Assembly: GCA_963746185.1 (NCBI GenBank)
Contig: CAVVAE010000002.1
Coordinates: 62,001-126,000 of the forward strand
DNA: 64,000 nt
Source: CAVVAE01 sp963746185
GTDB taxonomy: Bacteria > Actinomycetota > Actinomycetes > Propionibacteriales > Nocardioidaceae
Reading direction: 5' to 3'
Part shown: positions 17,090-28,018 of the stretch, piece after piece
Position numbering within the stretch: the stretch's first letter is position 1
Layout: each line of letters begins with the position of its first letter
The notes under the pieces: generated by a model
What the model saw: only the letters and a program-made list of their open reading frames with translations
What the model was told of the DNA's origin: nothing
Databases searched by the model: none
Made by a program: the position numbers and the translations under genes

Positions 17090-17981
17090 CAGTGACCCCC
17101 TCCCCTGGGTGCCCCGTGGGTGCCGGCGGGGATCGTGCCCACCGCATCCCACTGCACCTTGTGGCCGGCGAAGACGGGGCCTTCGACGCATGAGCGGACC
17201 ATCCGGACGAGGCCGTCGTCGCCCTGGACCGGGAGTACGCACGTCATGCAGACACCGATGCCGCAGGCCATCGACTCCTCCACTGCGGTCTGGCTCCAGG
17301 CGCCGTACTCCCCCGCGACGCGAGTGACGGCCTGGAGCATGCCCATCGGGCCGCACGCATAGACGACCTCGACCTTGTTGCGCGTGATGAGGGCGGGCAG
17401 CGCATCGGTGACGAGCCCCCGGATGCCCACGGAGCCATCAACGGTCGTGACAGTCACTGACTGGGCGGCCCGTTTGGCCTCGAGCGTTCCGAACAGCTTC
17501 GTCTCGGTCGCGGCTCCCATCACCATGTGAACCCCGCAGCTTCGTTCGCGCAGGCGCTCGGCGAGCGCGAAGAGGGGCGCCGACCCGTATCCCCCGCCCA
17601 CGAGGGCGCACGCCACCGGTTCCTTGGGCAGCGAGAACGGCCGGCCCAGTGGACCGACTACGTTGATCGGGTCGTGCGGCTGGAGCTGGGCCATCCACCT
17701 CGTGCCAGCGCCGTACGCCGCGAAGACGATCTCGACTGTGCCGCCGTAGACACCGGCTGGGCGCACCCGGTAGATCGAGAAGGCCCGTCGCAGCAGCATT
17801 CCCGAAGTCTCGCCACCGACGGAGAGCGCCACGAAGTTGCCCGGCCTGGTGCGCTCGGCGATGCCGTCGGCGACGATCGTCAGGTGGAAGTAGTCGCCGA
17901 CCTTCTTCATCGAGAAGACCTCACCGGCGACCTGGATCGGCCGTCGGTCGGCGTTCAGGGTGCCGGCGGCAAACTCACTGC

Positions 17982-17985
<4 letters not shown>
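17089..17985 (-). CDS. pyrK: Dihydroorotate dehydrogenase electron-transfer subunit PyrK
   Basis: Transfers electrons from PyrD to NAD+ through FAD and a [2Fe-2S] cluster. The 298-residue protein has an N-terminal ferredoxin-reductase-like FAD barrel (RRAFSIYRV, GPLGRPF), an NAD-binding domain (GGGYGSAPLFALAERL, ACGPMGML) and a C-terminal cluster motif with four cysteines (CGIGVCMTC plus a later SCVEGPVF). The GTG start is chosen because it overlaps the carB stop (GTGA), matching the coupling seen across this operon. Confidence 0.94.
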
Positions 17986-21316
<3,331 letters not shown>

Positions 21317-21317
<1 letters not shown>

Positions 21318-22594
21318 CAGTGGTCTCCCCTCACACCGTCGGTCGAGCTTGTCGAGACGCCAGTGATTTCGACAGGCTCAATCAGCGGGTCTTCGGCAAT
21401 CAGCGGGTCTTCGGCAATCAGCGGGTCTTCGGCAATCAGCGGGTCTTCGGCAATCAGCGGGTCTTCGGCAATCAGCGGCGTTCGTGCCTGCATCAGTTCG
21501 ACGAACCGGTCGAAGAGATAGCCGGCGTCGTGGGGACCCGCGGCGGCTTCGGGGTGGTACTGCACGCTGAACGCCATCAGCTGGCCCTGGTCGTCGCTGA
21601 GCGAGAGACCCTCCACCACGTCGTCGTTGAGGCAGACGTGGCTCACCGCGGCCACCCCGTATGACGTCTGGGTGGTCCCCGTGAGCGGCGCGTCGACAGC
21701 GAAGCCATGGTTGTGCGCCGTCACCTCGACCTTGCCCGTGGTGCGGTCAATCACCGGCTGGTTGATTCCACGATGCCCGTACTTGAGCTTGTAGGTGTCA
21801 AAGCCGAGCGCGCGGCCGAACAGCTGGTTGCCGAAGCAGATCCCGAAGTACGGGATGCCTCGCTCCAACAGACTTCGGAGCAGCTCGATCTCGTGTTCGG
21901 CGGTCGCCGGGTCGCCTGGACCGTTGGAGAAGAACACGCCGTCGGGCTTGGTCGCGAGGACGTCGTCGAGCGAAGCGGTCGCCGGTAGCACCGTCACCTC
22001 GATGCCACGCTCGGCCAGTCGATGGGGAGTCATCGACTTGATACCGAGGTCGAGCGCAGCAACCCCGAAACGTCGTACACCTTGCGCCGGCACTGTGTAG
22101 GCCGCATCGGTGGAAACCTCAGCCGCGAGGGCCGACCCAGTCATCAAGGGAGCCTGTTGCACCTTCTCGAGGAGCGCGTCGCCCCCGACGCCGCTCGATG
22201 CGATGCCGACCCGCATCGCCCCGCGCTCACGCAGATGGCGGGTGAGTGCTCGGGTGTCGATCCCGCTGATGCCCACGACGCCTTGTGCAACGAGCTCGGC
22301 GTCGAGACTGCGCGTTGACCGCCAGTTGCTCGGCCGCCGAGCCGGATCGCGCACGACGTACCCGGCCACCCAGATGCGGTCGGACTCGCTGTCCTCGTCG
22401 TTGACGCCGGTGTTGCCGACGTGTGGCGACGTCATCACGACGACCTGACGGTGGTACGACGGGTCGGTCAGCGTCTCCTGGTAGCCCGTCATCCCCGTGG
22501 AGAACACCGCCTCGCCGATCGTCTCGCCGATCGCGCCATACGCGTCTCCGTGAAAGGTGCGGCCGTCTTCGAGGACGAGAACTGCCGCCGTCAT
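21317..22594 (-). CDS. carA: Carbamoyl-phosphate synthase, small subunit, with repeat-derived tail
   Basis: The glutamine amidotransferase subunit that feeds ammonia to CarB. After the N-terminal domain (GRTFHGDAYGA, STGMTGYQE) it has a class I GATase domain with nucleophile Cys in YFGICFGNQL and the His/Glu pair in YHPEAAAGPHD. The family normally ends near YLFDRFVELM. Here about 58 more residues follow from about position 368: five copies of LIAEDP, then LIEPVEITGVSTSST, encoded by an 18-bp tandem repeat and a palindromic element. The ATG overlaps the pyrC stop (ATGA). The tail is probably a harmless extension. Confidence 0.96.
21343..21381. repeat. Palindromic repeat element, copy 1 (3' end of carA)
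   Basis: An imperfect inverted repeat with 13-base arms (TCGAGCTTGTCGA and TCGACAGGCTCAA) and a 13-base loop. Copy 2 in pyrB has the same arm and loop lengths. It resembles the abundant short palindromes with a GAGCTTGTCGA core that are common in Nocardioides-type genomes. It is read in frame as IEPVEITGVST. Confidence 0.8.
21380..21479. repeat. 18-bp tandem repeat, five full units plus a partial one
   Basis: The unit AATCAGCGGGTCTTCGGC occurs five times in perfect tandem (starting at 21380, 21398, 21416, 21434 and 21452), then 10 bases of a sixth. The unit length is a multiple of three, so on the minus strand it adds LIAEDP hexapeptides to the CarA tail without breaking the frame. Perfect identity suggests recent expansion by slippage. 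Confidence 0.97.
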
Positions 22595-23871
22595 TGGAGC
22601 TTGCCGTCCAGGACCGTGGCGCGGCCTCGCAAGAAGGTCGCGACCACACGCCCGGGCAGCGTCATCCCTTGGAACGGTGTGTTGCGCGACAGTGAGGCCG
22701 ACTCGGTCGGGTCGATCGTGCGGGTGGCGGCGGGGTCGACGAGCACGACGTTCGCCGGCGCCCCCGGTTCGAGCTTGCCCCCGTGGTCGCCGACGCGGCC
22801 GATCGCAGCAGGACGGACTGACATCCGATCGGCAACGCCGGCCCAGTCCAGCAGCCCAGTCTCGACCATCGCCTCTTGCACGACCGAGAGCGCGGTCTCG
22901 AGTCCGAGCATGCCCATGGCAGCGGCCGCCCACTCACATTCCTTGTCCTCGGTGGGGTGCGGAGCATGGTCGGTGGCAACTGCGTCGATCGTGCCGTCCG
23001 CGAGCCCTGCCCGCAGCGCCTCCACGTCCTCGGCCGTGCGCAGCGGCGGGTTGACCTTGTAGATCGGGTCATAGCTGGCGACCAGCTCGTCGGTGAGCAA
23101 CAGGTGGTGCGGCGTGACTTCAGCGGTGATGTTCCAGCCCTTGCTCTTGGCCCAGCGGATCAGCTCCACCGAGCCGACGGTCGAGACGTGGCAGATGTGC
23201 AGCCGCGACCCGACATGCCCCGCGAGCAGGCAGTCGCGGGCGATGATCGCCTCTTCGGCGACCGCGGGCCAGCCACGCATGCCGAGCACACCTGACATCG
23301 TGCCCTCGTTCATCTGGGCGTCCTCGGTGAGGCGCGGCTCTTGGGCATGTTGCGCAACCACGCCGTCGAAAGCCTTCACATACTCAAGAGCCCTGCGCAT
23401 GAGAACGGCGTCGGACACACACTTGCCGTCGTCGGAGAAGACCCGCACCCGGGCGATCGAGTCGGCCATCGCCCCCATCTCGGCCAACCGCTGACCGGCC
23501 AGCCCCACGGTGACGGCGCCGACCGGGCGGACGTCGCAGTAGCCGGCCGCCAGGCCGAGGTTGTACACCTGCTCGACGACTCCGGCGGTGTCAGCGACCG
23601 GTTCGGTGTTGGCCATGGCGTGTACGGCGGTGAAACCTCCGAGTGCGGCCGCGCGCGTGCCCGTCTCGACCGTCTCGGAATCCTCCCGGCCCGGCTCGCG
23701 GAGATGCGTGTGCAGATCAACGAGGCCGGGAAGTGCGATCAGGCCGTCACCCTCGACGGTGATCGCGCCCGCAGGAGCGTCGCCGGGATCGGCGATCACG
23801 CCATCGTCGAGGACCAGGTCGGTCGCGTCGCCACCGAGCAGCTTGGCGCCCTTGATCACGTACGCCGTCAC
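22591..23871 (-). CDS. pyrC: Dihydroorotase
   Basis: Cyclises carbamoyl aspartate to dihydroorotate; zinc amidohydrolase of the class I type. The 426-residue protein shows the metal-binding DLHTHLREPG, the catalytic-loop segments GGFTAVHAMANTEP and QHAQE, ITAEVTPHHL, and the catalytic DHAPH. The metal ligands and catalytic Asp are in place. It overlaps pyrB upstream and carA downstream by four bases each, so it is an internal member of the pyr operon. Confidence 0.96.
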   Translation of the reverse strand: MTAYVIKGAKLLGGDATDLVLDDGVIADPGDAPAGAITVEGDGLIALPGLVDLHTHLREPGREDSETVETGTRAAALGGFTAVHAMANTEPVADTAGVVEQVYNLGLAAGYCDVRPVGAVTVGLAGQRLAEMGAMADSIARVRVFSDDGKCVSDAVLMRRALEYVKAFDGVVAQHAQEPRLTEDAQMNEGTMSGVLGMRGWPAVAEEAIIARDCLLAGHVGSRLHICHVSTVGSVELIRWAKSKGWNITAEVTPHHLLLTDELVASYDPIYKVNPPLRTAEDVEALRAGLADGTIDAVATDHAPHPTEDKECEWAAAAMGMLGLETALSVVQEAMVETGLLDWAGVADRMSVRPAAIGRVGDHGGKLEPGAPANVVLVDPAATRTIDPTESASLSRNTPFQGMTLPGRVVATFLRGRATVLDGKLQ

Positions 23872-24872
23872 AGGACTGCCTCCTGCCTGTCGCCGGTGGT
23901 TGTGCCTGTCGAAACCTCGCTGATCTCGACAGGCTCGATCGGCGGGGATTCCTCATCCGACCCACTCAGCAGCAGGTAGAGGACGGCCATCCGGACGGCG
24001 ACACCGTTCGTGACCTGCTCCACGATGACGGACCGGGCCGAGTCCGCCACGTTGGCGCCGATCTCCATGCCGCGGTTCATCGGACCGGGGTGCATGACGA
24101 TCGCGTGGTCCGGCAGTCGCGCGAACCGGCGGTCATCGAGACCGTAACGACGGCTGTACTCCCGGGCACTGGGGAAGAACGCGTCATTCATCCGCTCGCT
24201 TTGGACTCGCAACATCATCACCGCGTCGCACTTGTCGATGGCCGCGTCGAGGTCGTACGACGTTTGGACTGGCCAGCTGTCGACCCCGACCGGCAGCAGC
24301 GTCGGCGGCGCGACCAGGGTGACTTCGGCGCCCAGCGTGCTGAGGAGCAGCGCGTTGGACCGGGCCACCCGGCTGTGCAGCACGTCGCCGACGATCGTCA
24401 CCCGTCGCCCTTCGAGGTCGCCGAGGTGGCGGCGGAGCGTGAAGGCGTCGAGCAAGGCTTGAGTCGGATGCTCGTGGGTGCCGTCCCCGGCGTTGACGAC
24501 GCTTGACCTGACCCAGCCGCTGTTGGCGAGTCGGTGTGGCGCGCCGGAGGCGCTGTGCCGGATGACCACGGCGTCAGCACCCATCGCCTCCAAGGTGAGG
24601 GCGGTGTCCTTGAGGCTCTCGCCCTTCGACACGCTCGAACCCTTCGCCGAGAAGTTGATGACGTCTGCCGACAGCCGCTTGGCCGCGGCCTCGAACGAGA
24701 TGCGGGTGCGGGTGGAGTCCTCGAAGAACAGATTGACGACGGTGCGGCCTCGCAGCGTCGGGAGTTTTTTGATCGGCCGGTCGGCCAGCGTTCTCAGCTC
24801 GGCCGCGGTGTCGAGGACGTTGAGCGCGTCGTCTCGGGTGAGGTCAGCGGCCGACAACAGGTGGCGCTTCAT
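23868..24872 (-). CDS. pyrB: Aspartate carbamoyltransferase
   Basis: Joins carbamoyl phosphate and aspartate, the committed step of pyrimidine synthesis. The 334-residue catalytic chain has the carbamoyl-phosphate loop FEDSTRTRISFE, the GDGTHEHPTQALLDA block, and VMHPGPMNRG of the aspartate domain. No pyrI regulatory subunit is present, as expected in Actinobacteria. The last 29 residues (from DEESPPIEPVEISEVST) extend past the family's usual end and come from a palindromic repeat also found in carA. Overlaps pyrR and pyrC by four bases. Confidence 0.96.
   Translation of the reverse strand: MKRHLLSAADLTRDDALNVLDTAAELRTLADRPIKKLPTLRGRTVVNLFFEDSTRTRISFEAAAKRLSADVINFSAKGSSVSKGESLKDTALTLEAMGADAVVIRHSASGAPHRLANSGWVRSSVVNAGDGTHEHPTQALLDAFTLRRHLGDLEGRRVTIVGDVLHSRVARSNALLLSTLGAEVTLVAPPTLLPVGVDSWPVQTSYDLDAAIDKCDAVMMLRVQSERMNDAFFPSAREYSRRYGLDDRRFARLPDHAIVMHPGPMNRGMEIGANVADSARSVIVEQVTNGVAVRMAVLYLLLSGSDEESPPIEPVEISEVSTGTTTGDRQEAVL
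23900..23938. repeat. Palindromic repeat element, copy 2 (3' end of pyrB)
   Basis: Arms TTGTGCCTGTCGA and TCGACAGGCTCGA (11 of 13 complementary) separated by 13 bases, the same geometry as copy 1 in carA. It is read as IEPVEISEVST in PyrB, the same frame as in CarA. Confidence 0.78.
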
Positions 24873-25540
24873 GCCTTGCCCTCCTCGGGTGAGGCGATCA
24901 GCACGGAGTCGGTCGAGTCGTCGTAGTCACTCAGCGTCACCTGGACCCGCTCGGTGAGTGAGGTAGGGAGGTTTTTGCCGACGAAATCGGCCCGGATGGG
25001 TAGTTCGCGGTGTCCGCGGTCGACGAGTACGGCGAGCTGGACCGCCTTGGGCCGGCCCACGTCGTTGAGCGCGTCGAGGGCGGCCCGGATGGTGCGGCCG
25101 CTGAACAGCACGTCGTCGACGATGACCACGATCGCGCCGTCGACCCCGCCGGGCGGGATGTCGGTGGCCCCGATGGCACGGGCGGGACGCATCCGCAGAT
25201 CGTCGCGGTACATCGTGATGTCGAGGGAGCCGGCGGGGATCTCGACGCCTTCGACCTCGGTCATGGTGGCGGCGATCCGAGCCGCCAGCGGGACGCCACG
25301 ACTGGGAATACCCAGACAAATGACGTCTTCGGGACCCTTGTTGCGCTCGAGAATCTCGTGCGAGATCCGGGTCAGCGCGCGATTGATGTCGGCCGCGTCG
25401 AGGACAACGCGAGAGGGTGGGGATGAATCTGCGGGTGGGCTTGAATCAGTGGCTGAGGGTGAATCAGTGGGTGGGGATGAGTCTGGGGAGTGACTCGAAT
25501 CCGCGGTCGTGGCTGACGGGCTGGGTTGCGCAGACGACAC
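24869..25540 (-). CDS. pyrR: PyrR, pyrimidine operon regulator/uracil phosphoribosyltransferase
   Basis: A uridine-nucleotide-sensing RNA-binding protein with uracil phosphoribosyltransferase fold. The core begins RVVLDAADINRAL and has the PRPP-binding loop VVIVDDVLFSGRTIR and the family-specific GIPSRGVPLA. GTG at 25540 is chosen: a perfect AAGGAGGT lies 8 bases upstream, and an ATG at 25600 would lie too close to the promoter -10. Residues 1-43 are an unusual Ser/Pro/Asp-rich tail with DSSPPxDS repeats. First gene of the pyr operon; the PyrR-binding loop in its own leader implies autoregulation. Confidence 0.94.
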   Translation of the reverse strand: MSSAQPSPSATTADSSHSPDSSPPTDSPSATDSSPPADSSPPSRVVLDAADINRALTRISHEILERNKGPEDVICLGIPSRGVPLAARIAATMTEVEGVEIPAGSLDITMYRDDLRMRPARAIGATDIPPGGVDGAIVVIVDDVLFSGRTIRAALDALNDVGRPKAVQLAVLVDRGHRELPIRADFVGKNLPTSLTERVQVTLSDYDDSTDSVLIASPEEGKA

Positions 25541-25558
25541 TAGGCCGACCTCCTTCTC

Positions 25559-25572
25559 CGCCTCACCGGACG
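25559..25572 (-). promoter_or_regulatory. PyrR-binding RNA loop in the pyrR leader
   Basis: On the minus strand CGTCCGGTGAGGCG matches the PyrR-binding consensus ARUCCNGNGAGGYU at 12 of 14 places. The two mismatches are a compensating pair (C-G for A-U), so the stem with bulged U and the NGNGA loop is kept. It ends 5 bases before the AAGGAGGT Shine-Dalgarno site of pyrR. PyrR bound here should block ribosome access, as shown for Mycobacterium smegmatis. No terminator hairpin is seen. Confidence 0.75.
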
Positions 25573-25602
25573 GCTCGTTAAAGGATGTCTTTCGGGCCAT
25601 AC

Positions 25603-25631
25603 ATTACAGCCATTCGGCCAATCCGCCGCAA
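25603..25631 (-). promoter_or_regulatory. Candidate promoter of the pyr operon
   Basis: TTGCGG (-35) and TGTAAT (-10, one mismatch to TATAAT) are separated by 17 bases on the minus strand. The start would fall near 25596, giving a leader of about 55 bases that includes the PyrR loop and the Shine-Dalgarno site of the GTG start. Confidence 0.6.
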
Positions 25632-25639
25632 CACTGAGT

Positions 25640-25652
25640 AACCGCGGCGGTT
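25640..25652. promoter_or_regulatory. Inverted repeat between pyrR and bldD
   Basis: A perfect inverted repeat AACCGC-G-GCGGTT lies just upstream of the pyr -35 and within the divergent bldD promoter region. It could be an operator for either gene. No match to a known binding site is claimed. Confidence 0.35.
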
Positions 25653-25681
25653 TATCGATACCATTTTGTCCTCGGTTGAAC

Positions 25682-25697
25682 GGACGAAGTTTCGTCC
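25682..25697. promoter_or_regulatory. Palindrome just before the bldD ribosome site
   Basis: GGACGAAGTTTCGTCC is a perfect 16-bp palindrome (GGACGAA, GT, TTCGTCC) ending about 6 bases before the GAAGGGA site of bldD. It could be a protein operator or an RNA hairpin in the bldD leader. Confidence 0.45.
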
Positions 25698-25714
25698 TAC
25701 CTGAAGGGACGAAC

Positions 25715-26215
25715 ATGACAGAGAACTACGCAAAGGCCCTAGGCATGCGCCTCAGAGCCATTCGCCAGCAGCAGGGATTGTCCCTGCAAGGAGTCGAAGA
25801 GAAGTCTGACGGCCTCTGGAAGGCCGTCGTCGTCGGTTCCTATGAGCGAGGCGACCGCGCGGTCACCGTTCAGCGACTTTCTGAGCTGGCCGAGTTCTAC
25901 GGCGTACCCATGAACGAGCTGTTGCCGGGTGCCCACGAGCTCGGAGCCTCGCAGGAGGCACCGCCCAAACTGGTCCTCGACATCGAGCGGATCAAGGCAC
26001 TCGACCTCAACGACGCCGCACCGTTGTCGCGTTTCAGTGCCAGCATCCAGTCGATGCGCGGCGACTACAACGGTCGGGTGCTCTCGATCCGTCAGGAAGA
26101 CCTCCGCACCCTCGCGGTGATCTACGACGAGCCGCCGAGTGCGCTCGCTGACCGGCTTATCAACTGGGGCGTGCTGCGACCCGACGGCAAGCGCGAGCCC
26201 GAAGACTACGCCTGA
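25715..26215 (+). CDS. bldD: Developmental/c-di-GMP-responsive regulator BldD
   Basis: A 166-residue repressor. The N-terminal XRE-type helix-turn-helix (about 8-66: MRLRAIRQQQGLSLQGVEEK, then YERGDRAVTVQRL) is followed by the BldD C-terminal domain, which dimerises around a tetramer of cyclic di-GMP in Streptomyces. The c-di-GMP signature RxD-X8-RxxD is intact as R115-G-D117, eight residues, R126-Q-E-D129, so second-messenger control is likely kept. ATG at 25715 has GAAGGGA upstream. Divergent from the pyr operon; palindromes lie in the shared region. Confidence 0.95.
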   Translation: MTENYAKALGMRLRAIRQQQGLSLQGVEEKSDGLWKAVVVGSYERGDRAVTVQRLSELAEFYGVPMNELLPGAHELGASQEAPPKLVLDIERIKALDLNDAAPLSRFSASIQSMRGDYNGRVLSIRQEDLRTLAVIYDEPPSALADRLINWGVLRPDGKREPEDYA

Positions 26216-26220
26216 GCCTT

Positions 26221-26235
26221 CCCGCCACATGCGGG
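26221..26235. terminator. Small hairpin between bldD and nusB
   Basis: CCCGC-CACAT-GCGGG sits in the 35-base gap between the converging ends of bldD and nusB. Its position suits a bidirectional terminator, but there is no T-run. Confidence 0.3.
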
Positions 26236-26250
26236 GATCGGCTGCAGCCG

Positions 26251-26670
26251 TCAGTAAGTCTGGTGGTCTGCGGTCGTCACTCCGGCGATCTTGGCCAACA
26301 GGCCGTTGACGAACGCCGGCGACTCATCGGTCGACAGCTCACGAGCCAGCGACACGGCTTCACTGAGCGCCACGGCGTCAGGAACCTCGTCGACGTGCCG
26401 GAGCTCGAACACCGCGATGCGCACGATGTTGCGGTCGACGGCTGGCATCCGCTCGAGCGACCAGCCTGCGGAGTACGACGAAATGGCCTCGTCGATCGCC
26501 ACCCGGTGCTCATCGACCCCCTCCACGAGAGTGATTGTGTAGGGGTTCAGTGGCGTCTGCGCTGCGTTGCTGCGCTCGGCGAGCGTGTCAGCAGCAGGGA
26601 GACCTCGCTGCTCGGACTCGAACAAGATGTCCAGGGCGCGCTTGCGGGCCTTCGAGCGGGCACCTGTCAC
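26251..26670 (-). CDS. nusB: Transcription antitermination factor NusB
   Basis: A 139-residue all-helical RNA-binding protein that joins NusE (S10) on boxA RNA during rRNA transcription. Conserved features include the Arg-rich N terminus (ARSKARKRALDILFESEQR), the middle VDRNIVRIAVFEL helix, and the C-terminal AVSLARELSTDESPAFVNGLLAKI typical of the family. Its ATG overlaps the efp stop (ATGA). The efp-nusB pair is a common bacterial arrangement. Confidence 0.95.
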   Translation of the reverse strand: MTGARSKARKRALDILFESEQRGLPAADTLAERSNAAQTPLNPYTITLVEGVDEHRVAIDEAISSYSAGWSLERMPAVDRNIVRIAVFELRHVDEVPDAVALSEAVSLARELSTDESPAFVNGLLAKIAGVTTADHQTY

Positions 26671-27230
26671 GAGGTGACACGCCCGAGGTAGCTGCCGTCG
26701 CGGGTGTCGACCTTGATCTTCTCGCCCGTCGTGATGAACAGCGGAACCGAGATCTCGTACCCCGTCTCGAGCCTGGCCGGCTTGGTGCCGCCGGTGGAGC
26801 GGTCCCCTTGAAGCCCTGGCTCGGTGTACTCGATGGCCAGCTCAACCGACGCCGGGAGCTCGATGTAGAGCGGGAGGTCCTCGTGGACAGCGACGATCGC
26901 TTCCTGGTTCTCGAGCATGAAGTGCGACGCTTGCCCGACGGTGTCTGCAGAGACATGTGTCTGCTCGTAGGTCTGGCTGTCCATGAACACGTAGGAGTCG
27001 CCATCGTTGTAGAGGTAGGTCATCGTGCGCTTGTCGACGTTGGCCGTGTCGACCCTGACGTCGGCGTTGAACGTCTTGTCGACCACCTTGCCCGACAGCA
27101 CGCTCTTCAGCTTGGTGCGCACAACGGCGCCGCCCTTGCCGGGCTTGTGGTGCTGGAACCAGACGACAGACCACAACTGTCCGTCGAGGTTGAGCACCAT
27201 GCCGTTCTTGAGGTCATTGGTCGTGGCCAT
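26667..27230 (-). CDS. efp: Translation elongation factor P
   Basis: Rescues ribosomes stalled at polyproline. The 187-residue protein has the three OB-like domains; the N-terminal one carries the loop HHKPGKGGA with the functional Lys at its tip. Actinobacterial EF-P typically has this PGKGGA loop and works without lysine modification. The C-terminal signature GYEISVPLFITTGEKIKVDTRDGSY is complete. Proline-rich neighbours such as SecD and the membrane protein starting at 27374 are plausible clients. Confidence 0.96.
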   Translation of the reverse strand: MATTNDLKNGMVLNLDGQLWSVVWFQHHKPGKGGAVVRTKLKSVLSGKVVDKTFNADVRVDTANVDKRTMTYLYNDGDSYVFMDSQTYEQTHVSADTVGQASHFMLENQEAIVAVHEDLPLYIELPASVELAIEYTEPGLQGDRSTGGTKPARLETGYEISVPLFITTGEKIKVDTRDGSYLGRVTS

Positions 27231-27373
27231 CGGGCTTCGTCTTCTCTTCCTGCTCTGCGGTACGAGTTCCGCTCACTCATGTGCGGGGCTCGCGGGGTGG
27301 CGCCCATACGTCGTACACGAAACGAACATGGGATCGACCGCACAGTCTAGCCCGGGCGATTAGCCTGGCACGC

Positions 27374-28018
27374 ATGACCGGCTTCGTCTTCGCCATGATC
27401 GTGCTTGCCTTCGTGGCCATCAGGGCCCTGCTGAAGCACTGGTCGGCCGATAAGAGGCCGGAGCCGCCGAGCCGTGTCGTCCCCCAACCGCCACCCGCTC
27501 AGTCCGGTCTGTTGGCCCGGGCCTTCCCGCAGTCCAAACCGGCCATCCAGCCGTGGCCGACACCGTTTGTGCCCCCGGCGGCGAACCTCGACTCCTTTCC
27601 TTCGGCACCGCCGCCGCGGGTGTTCCCCGTGGCTCCGGAGGTGATGCCTCCAGCCGTCGTCGAGGAGGCTCTCGAGGCAGCCGTTGAGGAAATGCCCGAC
27701 ACGCGAGCCCAGGAATCAACCAGGTTGTCAGACGCCTCGACCTCCGAGCGCTACATCGGATCAGCCGCGCTGGAGAGCACCCTGGACAGCACGATCGAGA
27801 GCAGCCTGATGGGTATGCCGTTGGGTCCGATCACGATGGCGGCGCTGCCCGGAGCGGCCGCGGTCTCGCTTCCGGAGCAGCTCGAGGCCGACGTGATCGC
27901 GCTGATGGACGAGGGCCACGAGGTCGCCGCGGTGCGGCTGGTGTGCGACGAGATGGACGTGGGGATCCTGGAGTCGGTCCGGTCCGTGCGAAGGACCGCC
28001 GGCCTACCGACTGGCTGA
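27374..28018 (+). CDS. Membrane-anchored protein with L7/L12-tail-like domain
   Basis: A 214-residue protein with an N-terminal transmembrane helix (about 2-18), a Pro/Ala-rich linker (about 30-125) and a C-terminal helical segment. That segment (LEADVIALMDEGHEVAAVRLVCDEMDVGILES) resembles the C-terminal domain of ribosomal protein L7/L12, as found in many actinobacterial membrane proteins. Function unknown. The ATG has no clear ribosome site; a TAGCCT hexamer 7 bases upstream hints at a leaderless transcript. Its end overlaps aroQ, which runs in the opposite direction, by 15 bases. Confidence 0.7.
   Translation: MTGFVFAMIVLAFVAIRALLKHWSADKRPEPPSRVVPQPPPAQSGLLARAFPQSKPAIQPWPTPFVPPAANLDSFPSAPPPRVFPVAPEVMPPAVVEEALEAAVEEMPDTRAQESTRLSDASTSERYIGSAALESTLDSTIESSLMGMPLGPITMAALPGAAAVSLPEQLEADVIALMDEGHEVAAVRLVCDEMDVGILESVRSVRRTAGLPTG

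Noticed and set aside
21380..21479. CRISPR-like array
   Set aside because: Units are 18 bp and directly tandem with no spacers, lie inside a coding frame, and no cas gene is present.
25541..25600. An ATG start for pyrR at 25600
   Set aside because: It lies only three bases beyond the -10 hexamer, has no ribosome site, and would place the PyrR loop in coding sequence; the GTG at 25540 has a perfect site.
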